In this document: positions 24,725 through 33,233 of the stretch, in pieces
How the letters are laid out: every line of letters starts with the position of its first letter
How positions within the stretch are numbered: the first letter of the stretch is position 1
NCBI GenBank assembly: GCA_020846745.1
Contig: JADLDI010000079.1
Location: 31,247 to 95,246, forward strand
Direction of reading: 5' to 3'
Source of the DNA: Bryobacterales bacterium
Lineage (GTDB): Bacteria; Acidobacteriota; Terriglobia; Bryobacterales; Bryobacteraceae
Length of the DNA: 64,000 bases
Notes under the pieces: model-generated
What the model was told of the DNA's origin: nothing
The model's database searches: none
Seen by the model: only the letters and a program-made list of their open reading frames with translations
Program-made: the position numbers and the translations under genes

Positions 24725-26281
24725 CTACCGACCGCTGGGTTTGCCGGCTATCTGATCTAAAGCCTGCCGGGCGGCTTCGCGCGCTTTGGGCGAGGCTCCC
24801 GGAATATTGAAAGCATCCTGAAAACGCCTGGTGGCTTCAGGTATCTCGCCCGCGGCCATGGAAAGGCGGCCGAGATACACAAGCGACCAGGCCTTGTCGG
24901 TGGGCGCCGCATCTAATTGTAGGACGCGTTCAAAGAGTTTTACCGCTGTCTCCGGATCGCGCTTGAGCGTAGCGATTCGGGCCAGGCCGTAGTAGGCCCG
25001 CGCCTGCAGCGGGTTCTGTTGTGTGTCGCTCAGAACTTTCGTATAAATCCTGGAGGCGCGGTCGAGGTCGCGCTTCGTGTAGAGTTCCTCTGCCTCTTCA
25101 AGGCTCTTCTCCACCGGCGACAGTTCCGGCGGCGGCGCGGCGGCCATCTGCTTGGCTTTGCGTTCGACGCGGCGCGAGGAAAACTCAAATCTCTCCATGC
25201 GCCGCTCTTCCTTCTTGAAGTCGATCGTGTTGACCAACTCCAGGAAGTACATGCGCATCGCCTGTTCCTGCTTTTCGTAGGCCGTTAACTGCTCGTCGAA
25301 GTGCGCGGTCAAAACGTAGCCTTCGGACATTGCCTGCTCAACCATCTCCGCCCGCTTCGACACCGGCGCCAGGTGCGCCTCGATCGCGCGGATCAGGCAT
25401 TTGGTGAACAGCAGCAGGAAGTCTTCCTTATATTGCTCGGGCAGGTAGGGCGCGCCCTGGGCGTAGTCGCCCACGGCTTTCTTAAGGTCGACCTTGTCGC
25501 TGTACTTGGTCACCAGCGGGTCCAGCAGGTAGTGGAGATAGGCCTGGCGAATGTCGTTGAAATGCGGTTCGGCCGAATGCGTCACCACCAGGAAATAGTC
25601 GTCGAGATAAGGGCGGAAATGGATCTGGTTCGGAGCGCCCAGCACGTCGACAATCACCTTGAATTCGCGGCCCATGTAGGTGCCGGAGGTGGGGGAGCGC
25701 AGGTACGCGGAGACCTCGGTGACGGCCTGAATGGCCGGCGGTTGGTAACGCGCCATCATTTGCTCAAAGGCGGGCTGCGACCGTTTCCACAGGTCCTCTA
25801 TATTCGCTTCCTTATAGAACTTCTGCAGGATGGGGGCGAATTCTTTCAGCGCCATGACATCGGGCGGCAATTGGTATTCCTTGATACGCCAGGCGAACTC
25901 GGGCGGGTCCGTCACCAAAAGGGAGTAGGAGATGTATTGCCGCAGTTCCCAGGTCGGGTTTTCCTGCCGGTGCTGGCGCATGAAGTCTTTGATATCAAGT
26001 AGCGACGGCGGGTTGGCCTTAGCGATCTCCGCGCGGATCTGCTTGCGGATCGGGTGGGAGGAGGGAGAGTCGAGACCATCGTTGTAACCGGCGGCATTGA
26101 TCGCGGCCAGCACGGTGAACATCGCCTTTGACGCGTCCAACTGGGCAGACTGCGAGTATGCCGGTGCGCGAAGCAGGAGGAGCGGCAGGCAGAGAAGAAT
26201 GACGCGGAGGAGGGCCAAGAGGGTCTTTTTCCAGTGTATCGCAAGGGAGGGGAAGGCGCGGCTGGAGTGAGGTGTTGGCAA
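24725..26281 (-). CDS. Exported TPR protein, large
   Basis: The start is uncertain: the TTG at 26281 gives MPTPHSSRAFPSLAIHWKKT before a strong hydrophobic signal (LLALLRVILLCLPLLLL, cut near AYS). The 518-residue product has a conserved middle domain (about 45-330, LDASKAMFTVLAAINAAGYN onward) that I do not recognise. Three TPR repeats follow near the C-terminus (about 395-505), with AEELYTKRDLDRASRIYTKV and PETAVKLFERVLQLDAAP. It lies 36 bases upstream of the smaller TPR gene. Role unknown. Confidence 0.82.
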   Translation of the reverse strand: MPTPHSSRAFPSLAIHWKKTLLALLRVILLCLPLLLLRAPAYSQSAQLDASKAMFTVLAAINAAGYNDGLDSPSSHPIRKQIRAEIAKANPPSLLDIKDFMRQHRQENPTWELRQYISYSLLVTDPPEFAWRIKEYQLPPDVMALKEFAPILQKFYKEANIEDLWKRSQPAFEQMMARYQPPAIQAVTEVSAYLRSPTSGTYMGREFKVIVDVLGAPNQIHFRPYLDDYFLVVTHSAEPHFNDIRQAYLHYLLDPLVTKYSDKVDLKKAVGDYAQGAPYLPEQYKEDFLLLFTKCLIRAIEAHLAPVSKRAEMVEQAMSEGYVLTAHFDEQLTAYEKQEQAMRMYFLELVNTIDFKKEERRMERFEFSSRRVERKAKQMAAAPPPELSPVEKSLEEAEELYTKRDLDRASRIYTKVLSDTQQNPLQARAYYGLARIATLKRDPETAVKLFERVLQLDAAPTDKAWSLVYLGRLSMAAGEIPEATRRFQDAFNIPGASPKAREAARQALDQIAGKPSGR

Positions 26282-26380
26282 CGTCTCCGGAGCGAGCCGG
26301 CTTGAATAGGGTGTGACTCGGATTCTGCGAGTGGACGGGGAGGTGCTCGTTTAGCTTTGGAGGGGCTTGGCGTGGGGCCG

Positions 26381-26704
26381 CTCACCGCTTACGGGAAACA
26401 CAAAAGCGGTCCGGACCCTGACCAGGCGTAGGCGGAGCCAAAAGGGGAGACCTCGCAGCGATCGAGCGATTTGTCGGAACCTAGCGGGCGCGGTGGCTTC
26501 GGTGAGGTCGCAGTGGACCAGACTCATCGCTGACGGGAGTGAGAAAGAATGGGACCGCGGGCTTAGAGTTGTCCGGAGGCAGGAACCGACCGGGAGATCG
26601 GCCGCGAACGGGGAAGTTCGCCCCACATGTGGAAGTCCCTCAGTTAGGCTGGCGGGTTACTGGAGCGGGGCAACGGAGAGGGTGATTGCGAGTATAGGTG
26701 TGCG
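26381..26704 (+). repeat. Mosaic intergenic repeat, copy 3 with reordered modules
   Basis: This repeat occupies most of the 424-base gene-free stretch 26282-26705. Its left part (GGTCGCAGTGGACC, then TCATCGCTGACGGGAGTGAG) matches the end of copy 2. Its right part (GGAGATCGGCCGCGAACGGG, then GGAAGTTCGCCCCACATG and GGAGAGGGTGATTG) matches the beginning of copy 2. The two modules are therefore in the opposite order to copy 2. A large open frame across it (26367-27677) is a shadow of the acyltransferase gene plus repeat; no gene is supported in it. Confidence 0.75.
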
Positions 26705-26705
26705 G

Positions 26706-27821
26706 CTACAGCTTAAAGAAGATCTTCCGCTGGTGAAGCCAGTAGCAGAGATACCACATCACCAGCATCGCCAGCAGGTTATGCGGTATCGCGCCGTAGC
26801 TGCCCATCCAATCGAAGTTATTGGTAAACGCCATCAGCCCGCGCGACAGCCATCCGCGCAGCACCTGCGAGAACGAATAGATAAAGATGGAATTCGCACC
26901 CACCACGATCGCCGGGAACGCCCAGCGCCGCCAACCTTTCATTTCGACGATCCAATAGCAGGCCATCAGTCCGAGCAGCACCCAACCGGTCGAGTAGAAC
27001 GTGAAGGAACCGAGCCACAGGCGTTTCACCATCGGGATGAAGGGCGCCAACGCCAGTCCCAACGCGAAACATCCCGCCGAGCACGCCGCCAGGATCTTCA
27101 TCCGTTCCGCATGGGTGCGCGGACTCTGCATCAGCATGCCCGCCCATACTCCGAACAGCACCGTGACGGCGTTACCCAGGAAGTTGATGGTCGTGTAGTA
27201 GCCCGAGTACGTATAACCGAGCACCGCCTGGTCGATCACCTGTCCGATGTTGCCGGTCTGACCAAACGGGCCGTCCGGGGCCGGGAACAAGTAGAACAGC
27301 GCGTGGTGGAAGAACATCATCGCCGCCGCGCAGGCTACCTGCCACTTGAATTTCAACTGCCAGATCAAGGCGCAGATCACGTAGGAGAACGCGATCTGAC
27401 ACAGCACGTTAATGAACTGCGGCCGCAACCCTTTAGTCGAGCCCCAATTGGAGAGGATATTGGAGAGCACGATGAGCATCAGCGCGCGCCACGCGACGTG
27501 CTTCATCAACTCGCCGCGTGTCGCTCCCTGTTCCATGCGCCGCGCGAATGCGTATGGCATCGCCACTCCAACAATGAATGTGAACGCCGGCTGAATGAGG
27601 TCCCACAACACGCAGCCGACCCAGGCAACGTGGTCGAACTGGCTGGCGAGCCACTGCAGGTTCTGCTTATCCTTTAATGCTTCGTGGATGCCGAAGCCGT
27701 GCGATATAAGCAGCAGCATCGTTATCCCGCGAAATGCATCTAGAGAAATGAGGCGCTCGGTTTTTGGCGGCGCGGCCTGTTTTTCGACGGAAGGCGGGGC
27801 GGGAGCGGTCAGGGTTGCCAA
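26706..27821 (-). CDS. Integral membrane acyltransferase (DUF5009/HGSNAT-like)
   Basis: I chose the TTG at 27819-27821 because AAAGGAG lies a few bases before it and the extra upstream residues are not family-like. The 371-residue protein starts with a proline-rich linker (LTAPAPPSVEKQAAPPKTER), then ISLDAFRGITMLLLISHGFG, the R/L-x-x-D-x-x-R-G motif of the acyltransferase/heparan-alpha-glucosaminide N-acetyltransferase superfamily. About ten TM segments follow; a FYSTGWVLLGLMACYWIVEM stretch is typical. The family moves acetyl groups across the membrane onto extracytoplasmic sugars. It diverges from the LolD gene with 53 bases between. Confidence 0.85.
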   Translation of the reverse strand: MATLTAPAPPSVEKQAAPPKTERLISLDAFRGITMLLLISHGFGIHEALKDKQNLQWLASQFDHVAWVGCVLWDLIQPAFTFIVGVAMPYAFARRMEQGATRGELMKHVAWRALMLIVLSNILSNWGSTKGLRPQFINVLCQIAFSYVICALIWQLKFKWQVACAAAMMFFHHALFYLFPAPDGPFGQTGNIGQVIDQAVLGYTYSGYYTTINFLGNAVTVLFGVWAGMLMQSPRTHAERMKILAACSAGCFALGLALAPFIPMVKRLWLGSFTFYSTGWVLLGLMACYWIVEMKGWRRWAFPAIVVGANSIFIYSFSQVLRGWLSRGLMAFTNNFDWMGSYGAIPHNLLAMLVMWYLCYWLHQRKIFFKL

Positions 27822-27874
27822 CGAAAGCTCTCCTTTGGTGGTTGATTGTATCTCACAATCAGATATAGCCGCGC

Positions 27875-28591
27875 ATGACGAACCAACAGCCAACAACGGG
27901 CGCACGCATCCGGGCGGAGGGGGTCACGATGACCTACCGAACCGGCGACACGCCGCTCACCATTTTCGAGAACCTGTCGGTGGACATCGCGCCCGGCGAG
28001 CGCGTGGCCATCATTGGCGAAAGCGGCGCAGGGAAGTCCACGTTTCTGTACCTGCTAGGCGGACTGGACCGTCCAACGAGTGGGGCAGTGTTCTACGATT
28101 CGCAGGACATCTTTGCGCTGGACGAGCCGCGGTTGGCGGAATTCCGTAATCGCAGCCTGGGATTCGTCTGGCAAATGAACAGTCTTCTGCCTGAGTTCAC
28201 CGCATTAGAAAACGTGGGCATGCCGCTCAGGGCCCGGGGCGTTGCCCCCGATCTTGCGGACGCTACGGCGCTCGAACGGCTGAAAGAGGTCGGCCTGGCG
28301 GCCCGGGCTACCCACCGTCCGGGAGCGCTTTCCGGCGGCGAACAGCAGCGTGTGGCGCTGGCTCGAGCGCTGGTGACGCGTCCGCGGGCGCTGTTGGCGG
28401 ACGAGCCTACGGGAAATCTCGACTATCGGACCGGGGAGACGGTGTCGCGGTTACTGGAAGAGTTGCAAGCGATACATCAATTTACGACTGTTGTGGTTAC
28501 CCACAATTTGAAGTTCGCTCGCCGCTTCCATCGCATCTTACAATTAAGGGAGGGCACCTTTGTCCCTATTGGGACAGAAGCCCTGGAGTAG
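27875..28591 (+). CDS. LolD-like ABC transporter ATP-binding protein
   Basis: This 238-residue ATPase has Walker A GESGAGKSTFLYLLGGLD, signature LSGGEQQRVALARAL and Walker B ALLADEPTGNLD; it ends with a VVTHNLKFARRF switch histidine. The FVWQMNSLLPEFTALENVGM segment is the LolD/FtsE/MacB branch hallmark. LolD drives release of lipoproteins from the inner membrane together with LolCE. No LolC/LolE-like permease is seen next to it, so its partner must be elsewhere. It is separated from clpC by 39 bases. Confidence 0.9.
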   Translation: MTNQQPTTGARIRAEGVTMTYRTGDTPLTIFENLSVDIAPGERVAIIGESGAGKSTFLYLLGGLDRPTSGAVFYDSQDIFALDEPRLAEFRNRSLGFVWQMNSLLPEFTALENVGMPLRARGVAPDLADATALERLKEVGLAARATHRPGALSGGEQQRVALARALVTRPRALLADEPTGNLDYRTGETVSRLLEELQAIHQFTTVVVTHNLKFARRFHRILQLREGTFVPIGTEALE

Positions 28592-28630
28592 GTTGGCTCC
28601 CACGGAGCCCCAAGAGGGTTAAAGGGACGT

Positions 28631-31111
28631 ATGTTTGAACGGTATACAGAGAAGGCACGGCGAGTGATCTTTTTCGCTCGCTATGAAGCGAGCCAGTTCG
28701 GCAGCCCCTACATAGAAACGGAGCACCTGCTCCTGGGACTGTTGCGAGAGGACAAAGCGCTTGCTAACCGCTTCCTGCGGTCCCAGGCCGCCCTGGAATC
28801 CATTCGGAAGCAAATCGAAGCTCACACCACCATGCGCGAGAAGGTTTCCACTTCGGTGGATCTGCCTCTTTCGCATGAGTGCAAACGCGTCTTGGCCTAT
28901 GCCGCCGAAGAAGCCGAGCGCCTGAACCACAAACATATTGGGACGGAACACCTGCTGCTGGGACTGCTGCGGGAAGAGAAATGTTTTGCGGCGGAAATCC
29001 TGCACGAGCGCGGATTGCGGCTGTCGCAGGTGAGGGAAGAGATCGCCCGGTCGAGCTCTGAGAAGATGTCCTCGAACCGGCCCAAGGAATCATCGCTGCT
29101 GGCGGAGTTCTCGCGCGACCTTACACAGGCCGCCATCGACGGCGTGCTCGATCCGCTGATCGGGCGCGACAACGAGGTCGAACGCGTCGTGCAGATCCTC
29201 TGCCGGCGTACCAAGAACAATCCGGTGCTGATCGGCGAGCCCGGCGTCGGCAAGACGGCGATTGTCGAAGGCCTCGCGCAGCGCATAGCCGACGGCGACG
29301 TGCCGAGCTTCCTGGCCGATAAGCGGATTTTGGCCCTCGATCTCTCGCTGATTGTCGCCGGCACCAAGTACCGCGGCCAGTTTGAAGAGCGGCTCAAAAC
29401 CATCATGAAAGAGCTGATGGAGAATCAGAACGCCATCATCTTCATCGATGAGTTGCACACACTGGTCGGCGCGGGTTCGGCCGAAGGTTCGCTCGACGCG
29501 GCCAACATCCTGAAACCTGCACTGTCGCGCGGCGAAATTCAGTGCATCGGCGCCACCACGCCGGCTGAATATCGGAAGTCGATTGAAAAGGACCGGTCGC
29601 TCGAGCGCCGCTTTCAGGCCGTCAAGGTGCCGCCGCCCATCGAGTCCGACGCGGTGAAGATTCTGTTCGGGATCAAGGAACGATACGAGAAATTCCACGC
29701 GGTTGCGTATACCGACGAAGCGATCGAATCGGCCGTGTTCACCTCGAACCGCTTTATCCCGGACCGCTACCTGCCGGACAAGGCGATCGACCTGATCGAC
29801 GAAGCGGGTGCGCGCGTCAAGTTGCGGCAGACCACGCTTCCGACGGAAATCGCCGATATTCAGAAGCGGATCAAATTCATCGTCCACCGAATGGAAAACG
29901 CCATCGCGAACCATGAGTTCGAAAAGGCGCGTTTTTATTCCGACGAAGAACGAAAAGAGCGGGAAAACCTGCGGCTCTTACGCGAGAAATACAATCTCGA
30001 CGACACGGCTACCGGCGTGGTCACCAAAGACGACATCGAAGACGTTGTCGCTCGCTGGACCGGCGTTCCCATGACCGCCATCCGCGAAGAAGAAGTCTCA
30101 AAGCTCATCCGTATCGAAGAGGAACTTCACAAGCGGGTGATCAGCCAGGAGAAAGCCATCAGCGCCCTGGCTCGAGCCATCCGCCGCTCGCGCGCCGGCC
30201 TCAAATCGCCCAAACGTCCGTCGGGCTCGTTCCTGTTCCTGGGCCCGACGGGCGTCGGCAAAACCGAAGTCGCCCGCGCACTGGCAGACTTCCTGTTCGG
30301 CTCCGAAAAATCGCTCGTCCGCTTCGACATGTCCGAGTTCATGGAAAAGCACTCGGTCTCGAAGTTGATCGGTTCGCCTCCCGGCTACGTGGGATACGAA
30401 GAGGGCGGGCAGTTGACGGAACGCGTCAAGCGGAACCCCTATTCCGTCATCCTGCTCGATGAAATCGAGAAGGCGCATCCGGATGTCTACAACATCCTGT
30501 TGCAGGTGTTTGAAGACGGCCAGTTGACCGACGGACTCGGCAACACTGTCGATTTTAAGAACACCATCATCATCATGACCTCGAACCTGGGTGCGCGGCA
30601 CCTGGAAAAGCGAACCGCAATGGGCTTTTCCGCGCCGTCCACCTCGGGTGTTCCGCCCAAGGTGGAAGACATGGTGATGCAGGAAGTGAAGCGGGCGTTC
30701 AACCCCGAATTCCTGAACCGCCTGGATGAGATCATCCTGTTCACCTCGCTGACGGACGACGACCTGTTGAAGATCGTCATGCTGATGTCGGAGCAAATCA
30801 ACGCCAACCTGGTTGCCAAGCAGATCCGCATCCACCTTGGCGAAGACGCCGCCCGGTACATCCTCGAGAAGACGTGTCAGGACCGCAGCTACGGCGCACG
30901 ACCCCTGCGCCGGGCGCTACAGAAGTACATCGAGGATCCGCTATCGGAGGCGATCATCCAAGGCAGCCTGCCGCGGCCCAGTGAACTCGAAGTCTACCTT
31001 GCCGAAGGCGGTATCTACTGCCGGCCGATCAACAAGGAAGGCGAAGAGGCCACGGTCAGCGTGGGCGCCGATGGAGCGCCGGTTCCGGGTACTCCGTTGT
31101 ACATGTTCTAG
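28631..31111 (+). CDS. clpC: ATP-dependent Clp protease ATPase subunit ClpC
   Basis: This 826-residue Hsp100 unfoldase feeds substrates to ClpP. The start ATG follows AAAGGGA. It has two N-terminal Clp_N repeats (GSPYIETEHLLLGLLREDKA and NHKHIGTEHLLLGLLREEKC), AAA1 with Walker A IGEPGVGKTAIVEG near residue 200, a middle domain with a UVR-like segment (about 410-480), and AAA2 with FLGPTGVGKTEVARAL near 537 and VILLDEIEKAHPDVYN. The long middle domain and position of the AAA domains match ClpC rather than ClpA. No mcsAB or ctsR genes adjoin. It is followed by a strong terminator. Confidence 0.95.
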   Translation: MFERYTEKARRVIFFARYEASQFGSPYIETEHLLLGLLREDKALANRFLRSQAALESIRKQIEAHTTMREKVSTSVDLPLSHECKRVLAYAAEEAERLNHKHIGTEHLLLGLLREEKCFAAEILHERGLRLSQVREEIARSSSEKMSSNRPKESSLLAEFSRDLTQAAIDGVLDPLIGRDNEVERVVQILCRRTKNNPVLIGEPGVGKTAIVEGLAQRIADGDVPSFLADKRILALDLSLIVAGTKYRGQFEERLKTIMKELMENQNAIIFIDELHTLVGAGSAEGSLDAANILKPALSRGEIQCIGATTPAEYRKSIEKDRSLERRFQAVKVPPPIESDAVKILFGIKERYEKFHAVAYTDEAIESAVFTSNRFIPDRYLPDKAIDLIDEAGARVKLRQTTLPTEIADIQKRIKFIVHRMENAIANHEFEKARFYSDEERKERENLRLLREKYNLDDTATGVVTKDDIEDVVARWTGVPMTAIREEEVSKLIRIEEELHKRVISQEKAISALARAIRRSRAGLKSPKRPSGSFLFLGPTGVGKTEVARALADFLFGSEKSLVRFDMSEFMEKHSVSKLIGSPPGYVGYEEGGQLTERVKRNPYSVILLDEIEKAHPDVYNILLQVFEDGQLTDGLGNTVDFKNTIIIMTSNLGARHLEKRTAMGFSAPSTSGVPPKVEDMVMQEVKRAFNPEFLNRLDEIILFTSLTDDDLLKIVMLMSEQINANLVAKQIRIHLGEDAARYILEKTCQDRSYGARPLRRALQKYIEDPLSEAIIQGSLPRPSELEVYLAEGGIYCRPINKEGEEATVSVGADGAPVPGTPLYMF

Positions 31112-31128
31112 ACTTCAGTACGGTTAGA

Positions 31129-31168
31129 AAAGGCGCGATGGTTCCCGTCGCGCCTTTCGTGTGTTTTA
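31129..31168 (+). terminator. Rho-independent terminator after clpC
   Basis: The stem AAAGGCGCGA (31129-31138) pairs with TCGCGCCTTT (31148-31157) around a nine-base loop, followed by CGTGTGTTTT. The histidine kinase start at 31177 lies just beyond it. Confidence 0.85.
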
Positions 31169-31176
31169 ATGGCCGT

Positions 31177-31968
31177 ATGAGCGACCCCGCGCGCCTTGGC
31201 ACGCCACCGCGTGTCATATCCCGCGAGGAAAAGCTCGAGCGGCTTCGTTCGTCGCTCCAGGCGCTTGAAACAAAAGAGGAAAATCTCAGGCTTTTTACCA
31301 GGTCTATCGCCCACGATTTCAACAACATTTTGGGCGGAATTCTGGGGCACGCCTCGCTCATTCAAGGGGCCGCCGAAGCGGGCACGGAAATCGCCGACTC
31401 GGCGCAAATCATTCAAAAAGCCGCTGAACGCGCAAAAGAACTCATCACGGAACTGCTCGACTCCACGCGCCGCGAGCACCCGTCCCTGTCCGAGGTCGAT
31501 CTTCACGAAATGATCCGTGAAGTCGCCAATCTCGTCCGCGGCACCACGCCCCCGTCCGTTTACATCACGCTCAAGCTCGACGCCGTTGCCTCGCGCACAG
31601 TGGGCGACCCCGGCCAACTCCACCACATGCTGTTGAATCTCGCCCTGAATGCGCGAGACGCTATGCCGGACGGTGGAGAGCTTACCTTTGAAACGCGCTC
31701 TTCCGCCGAGCCAACCCCAACGATCCGGATTGCGGTACAGGACTCCGGCTGCGGAATCGCCGAAGATGTGCGCCCCCGAATCTTCGAGCCTTCCTTTACC
31801 ACTAAGACCTCCGGGGGTTCCGGTATGGGCTTGGCGATTGTGCAAAGAGTGGTGCATTACCATGGTGGTAAGGTTGAACTGGAGAGCGCGGCCGGCCATG
31901 GATCACGGTTTCTCATCACTCTTCCGTTGCATCAGGTGACAAACGCCGCCTCCGCTGCCGCCGTTTGA
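31177..31968 (+). CDS. Soluble histidine kinase
   Basis: The ATG at 31177 (MSDPARLGTPPRVISREEKL) is used because the earlier in-frame start lies inside the clpC terminator. The 263-residue protein has a coiled coil, then the DHp box RSIAHDFNNILGGILGHASL with phosphoacceptor His46, and a HATPase_c domain with the N box (HHMLLNLALNARDAM), G1 (VQDSGCGIAEDV), F box (IFEPSFTTK) and G2 (GGSGMGLAIVQRV). There is no transmembrane or sensor domain, so it probably senses through a partner. No response regulator adjoins, but an FHA-domain gene follows at 32040. Confidence 0.93.
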   Translation: MSDPARLGTPPRVISREEKLERLRSSLQALETKEENLRLFTRSIAHDFNNILGGILGHASLIQGAAEAGTEIADSAQIIQKAAERAKELITELLDSTRREHPSLSEVDLHEMIREVANLVRGTTPPSVYITLKLDAVASRTVGDPGQLHHMLLNLALNARDAMPDGGELTFETRSSAEPTPTIRIAVQDSGCGIAEDVRPRIFEPSFTTKTSGGSGMGLAIVQRVVHYHGGKVELESAAGHGSRFLITLPLHQVTNAASAAAV

Positions 31969-32039
31969 GCTTCCTTCCTGTTCGTTTCCGCATCTATAGT
32001 TGAGGCCGTTTCGTGCTACTGTCAACTTCATCTGTCACA

Positions 32040-33008
32040 ATGTCGGGCGCGTCCAGAATTGTCCACTCCGGCGGAGCGTATGTTTCCTATACGCTGCAAG
32101 GCCGCCATATGTCCGAACGTCTTGCCGAGGCGGCGTGCCGCATCGGCCGTGGCGACCAAAACTCCATTCCTCTCAACGGGGAACTGGTGTCCAGGAATCA
32201 TGCGATGATCCAGTTGGCGGGCGCAGGCATCTATTATCTACACGACCTCGGCAGCCGTAACGGCACTTTTCTCAACGGCAAACGCGTCACCGACCCCCAA
32301 CCGCTGACAGATGGCGACCGTGTCCTGATCGGTGGACACGAAATCCGGTTCCACCAGCCTCCGGCTTCGGGCGCTATCAGCCTCGACACCCTTTCCGGCA
32401 CCACTGCCCTCCGTGCCGACCTCCAGATTGTCACCTCAGCCGTCGTCCACGTCTCGGGCGTACCGCCGGACGTGCAATCCTCGATGCTCAACGCCCTGCG
32501 GACACAGTCCGCCGGCCGGGGCGCCACGGCCATCGCGGTCACTCCCGATACGGTAACCTCGGTGTGGCTGCATGAGGCGCGTCGCCGTGACGGGGCTGAT
32601 GTCCTTTCTACCCTTGAGTTTCTGTACGAAACCTGGCGGGCCTTTCATCGCGAGAACGCCGGGGTGCGGATATCCGCGGCGGTAAATACCGGATACACGC
32701 CGCCACCCGCCCCCGATACCCCCAACGCCTCCGATCCTGCTGCTTACGGACTGCCGGTTGCCCGTGCGGCCCAACTCCAGCAGTCCACCCGGAACATCCA
32801 CCACGACATAGCGGTCGGGGCCGATGCTTTCGATCAGCTCGCGCAACTGTGCCCGGCCGATGAGCACTTCTGCCAACGCCGTCTCACCTTGCAGGACTAT
32901 CCCAAGCCGATCCGGGTCTACGCGATCAACTTTCCCTACCTTCCCCCCATCCTGTTCACCGCCCGCGAAGCCCTCTCCCGCGCCGACCGCATGCCCTTCA
33001 CCGTTTAG
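32040..33008 (+). CDS. FHA domain protein with degenerate class III cyclase-like C-terminus
   Basis: The ATG at 32040 is preferred over an upstream in-frame codon. The 322-residue product has an FHA domain at about residues 25-110 (RIGRGDQNSIPL, SRNHAMIQL, LGSRNGTFLNGKRV), which binds phosphothreonine. A linker follows, then about residues 125-310 resemble an adenylate/guanylate cyclase fold. There is a strand VTSAVVHVSGVP where cyclases have the metal-binding FADVRGF, AYGLPVARAAQLQQSTRNIH where they have VNLAARL, and a final PKPIRVYAI. The cyclase metal aspartates are not evident, so it is likely an inactive, scaffold-type domain. Confidence 0.8.
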   Translation: MSGASRIVHSGGAYVSYTLQGRHMSERLAEAACRIGRGDQNSIPLNGELVSRNHAMIQLAGAGIYYLHDLGSRNGTFLNGKRVTDPQPLTDGDRVLIGGHEIRFHQPPASGAISLDTLSGTTALRADLQIVTSAVVHVSGVPPDVQSSMLNALRTQSAGRGATAIAVTPDTVTSVWLHEARRRDGADVLSTLEFLYETWRAFHRENAGVRISAAVNTGYTPPPAPDTPNASDPAAYGLPVARAAQLQQSTRNIHHDIAVGADAFDQLAQLCPADEHFCQRRLTLQDYPKPIRVYAINFPYLPPILFTAREALSRADRMPFTV

Positions 33009-33082
33009 GGGAGTATCGCGCGCGCCCGCGCCACGACCACCCCCAATCGGGGTAGACAAACCCCAAATCGGGGCATTCAAAC

Positions 33083-33165
33083 GGGGCCTGTCCCCGATTA
33101 GAGCGCGTATTTGCTATCCGTCCGTCACACAAACGTCTTGCAAAACCGGGCCTGTCCCCGATTTT
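33083..33165 (+). repeat. GTCCCCGAT-box repeat element, intergenic copy
   Basis: Two boxes, GGGGCCTGTCCCCGATT (33083-33099) and GGGCCTGTCCCCGATTTT (33148-33165), flank about 48 bases containing GTCACACAAACGTCTTGCAA. The whole lies in the 225-base gap between the FHA gene and the APC permease. Further AATCGGGG fragments at 33044 and 33066 suggest decayed boxes. The same boxes, with a related core in the other relative orientation, are found inside queG near 58.0 kb. Confidence 0.75.
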
Positions 33166-33233
33166 GAAAGACATCGGAGGCACAGATGTAGGCGGGCGGC
33201 GGGGCTGGCCCTCGAACGGCTACAATACCCGAA

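Noticed and set aside
26367..27677. Long open frame of 436 codons opposite the acyltransferase gene
   Set aside because: It runs antisense to a well supported membrane protein, has an arginine/histidine-rich composition, and begins inside repeat copy 3.
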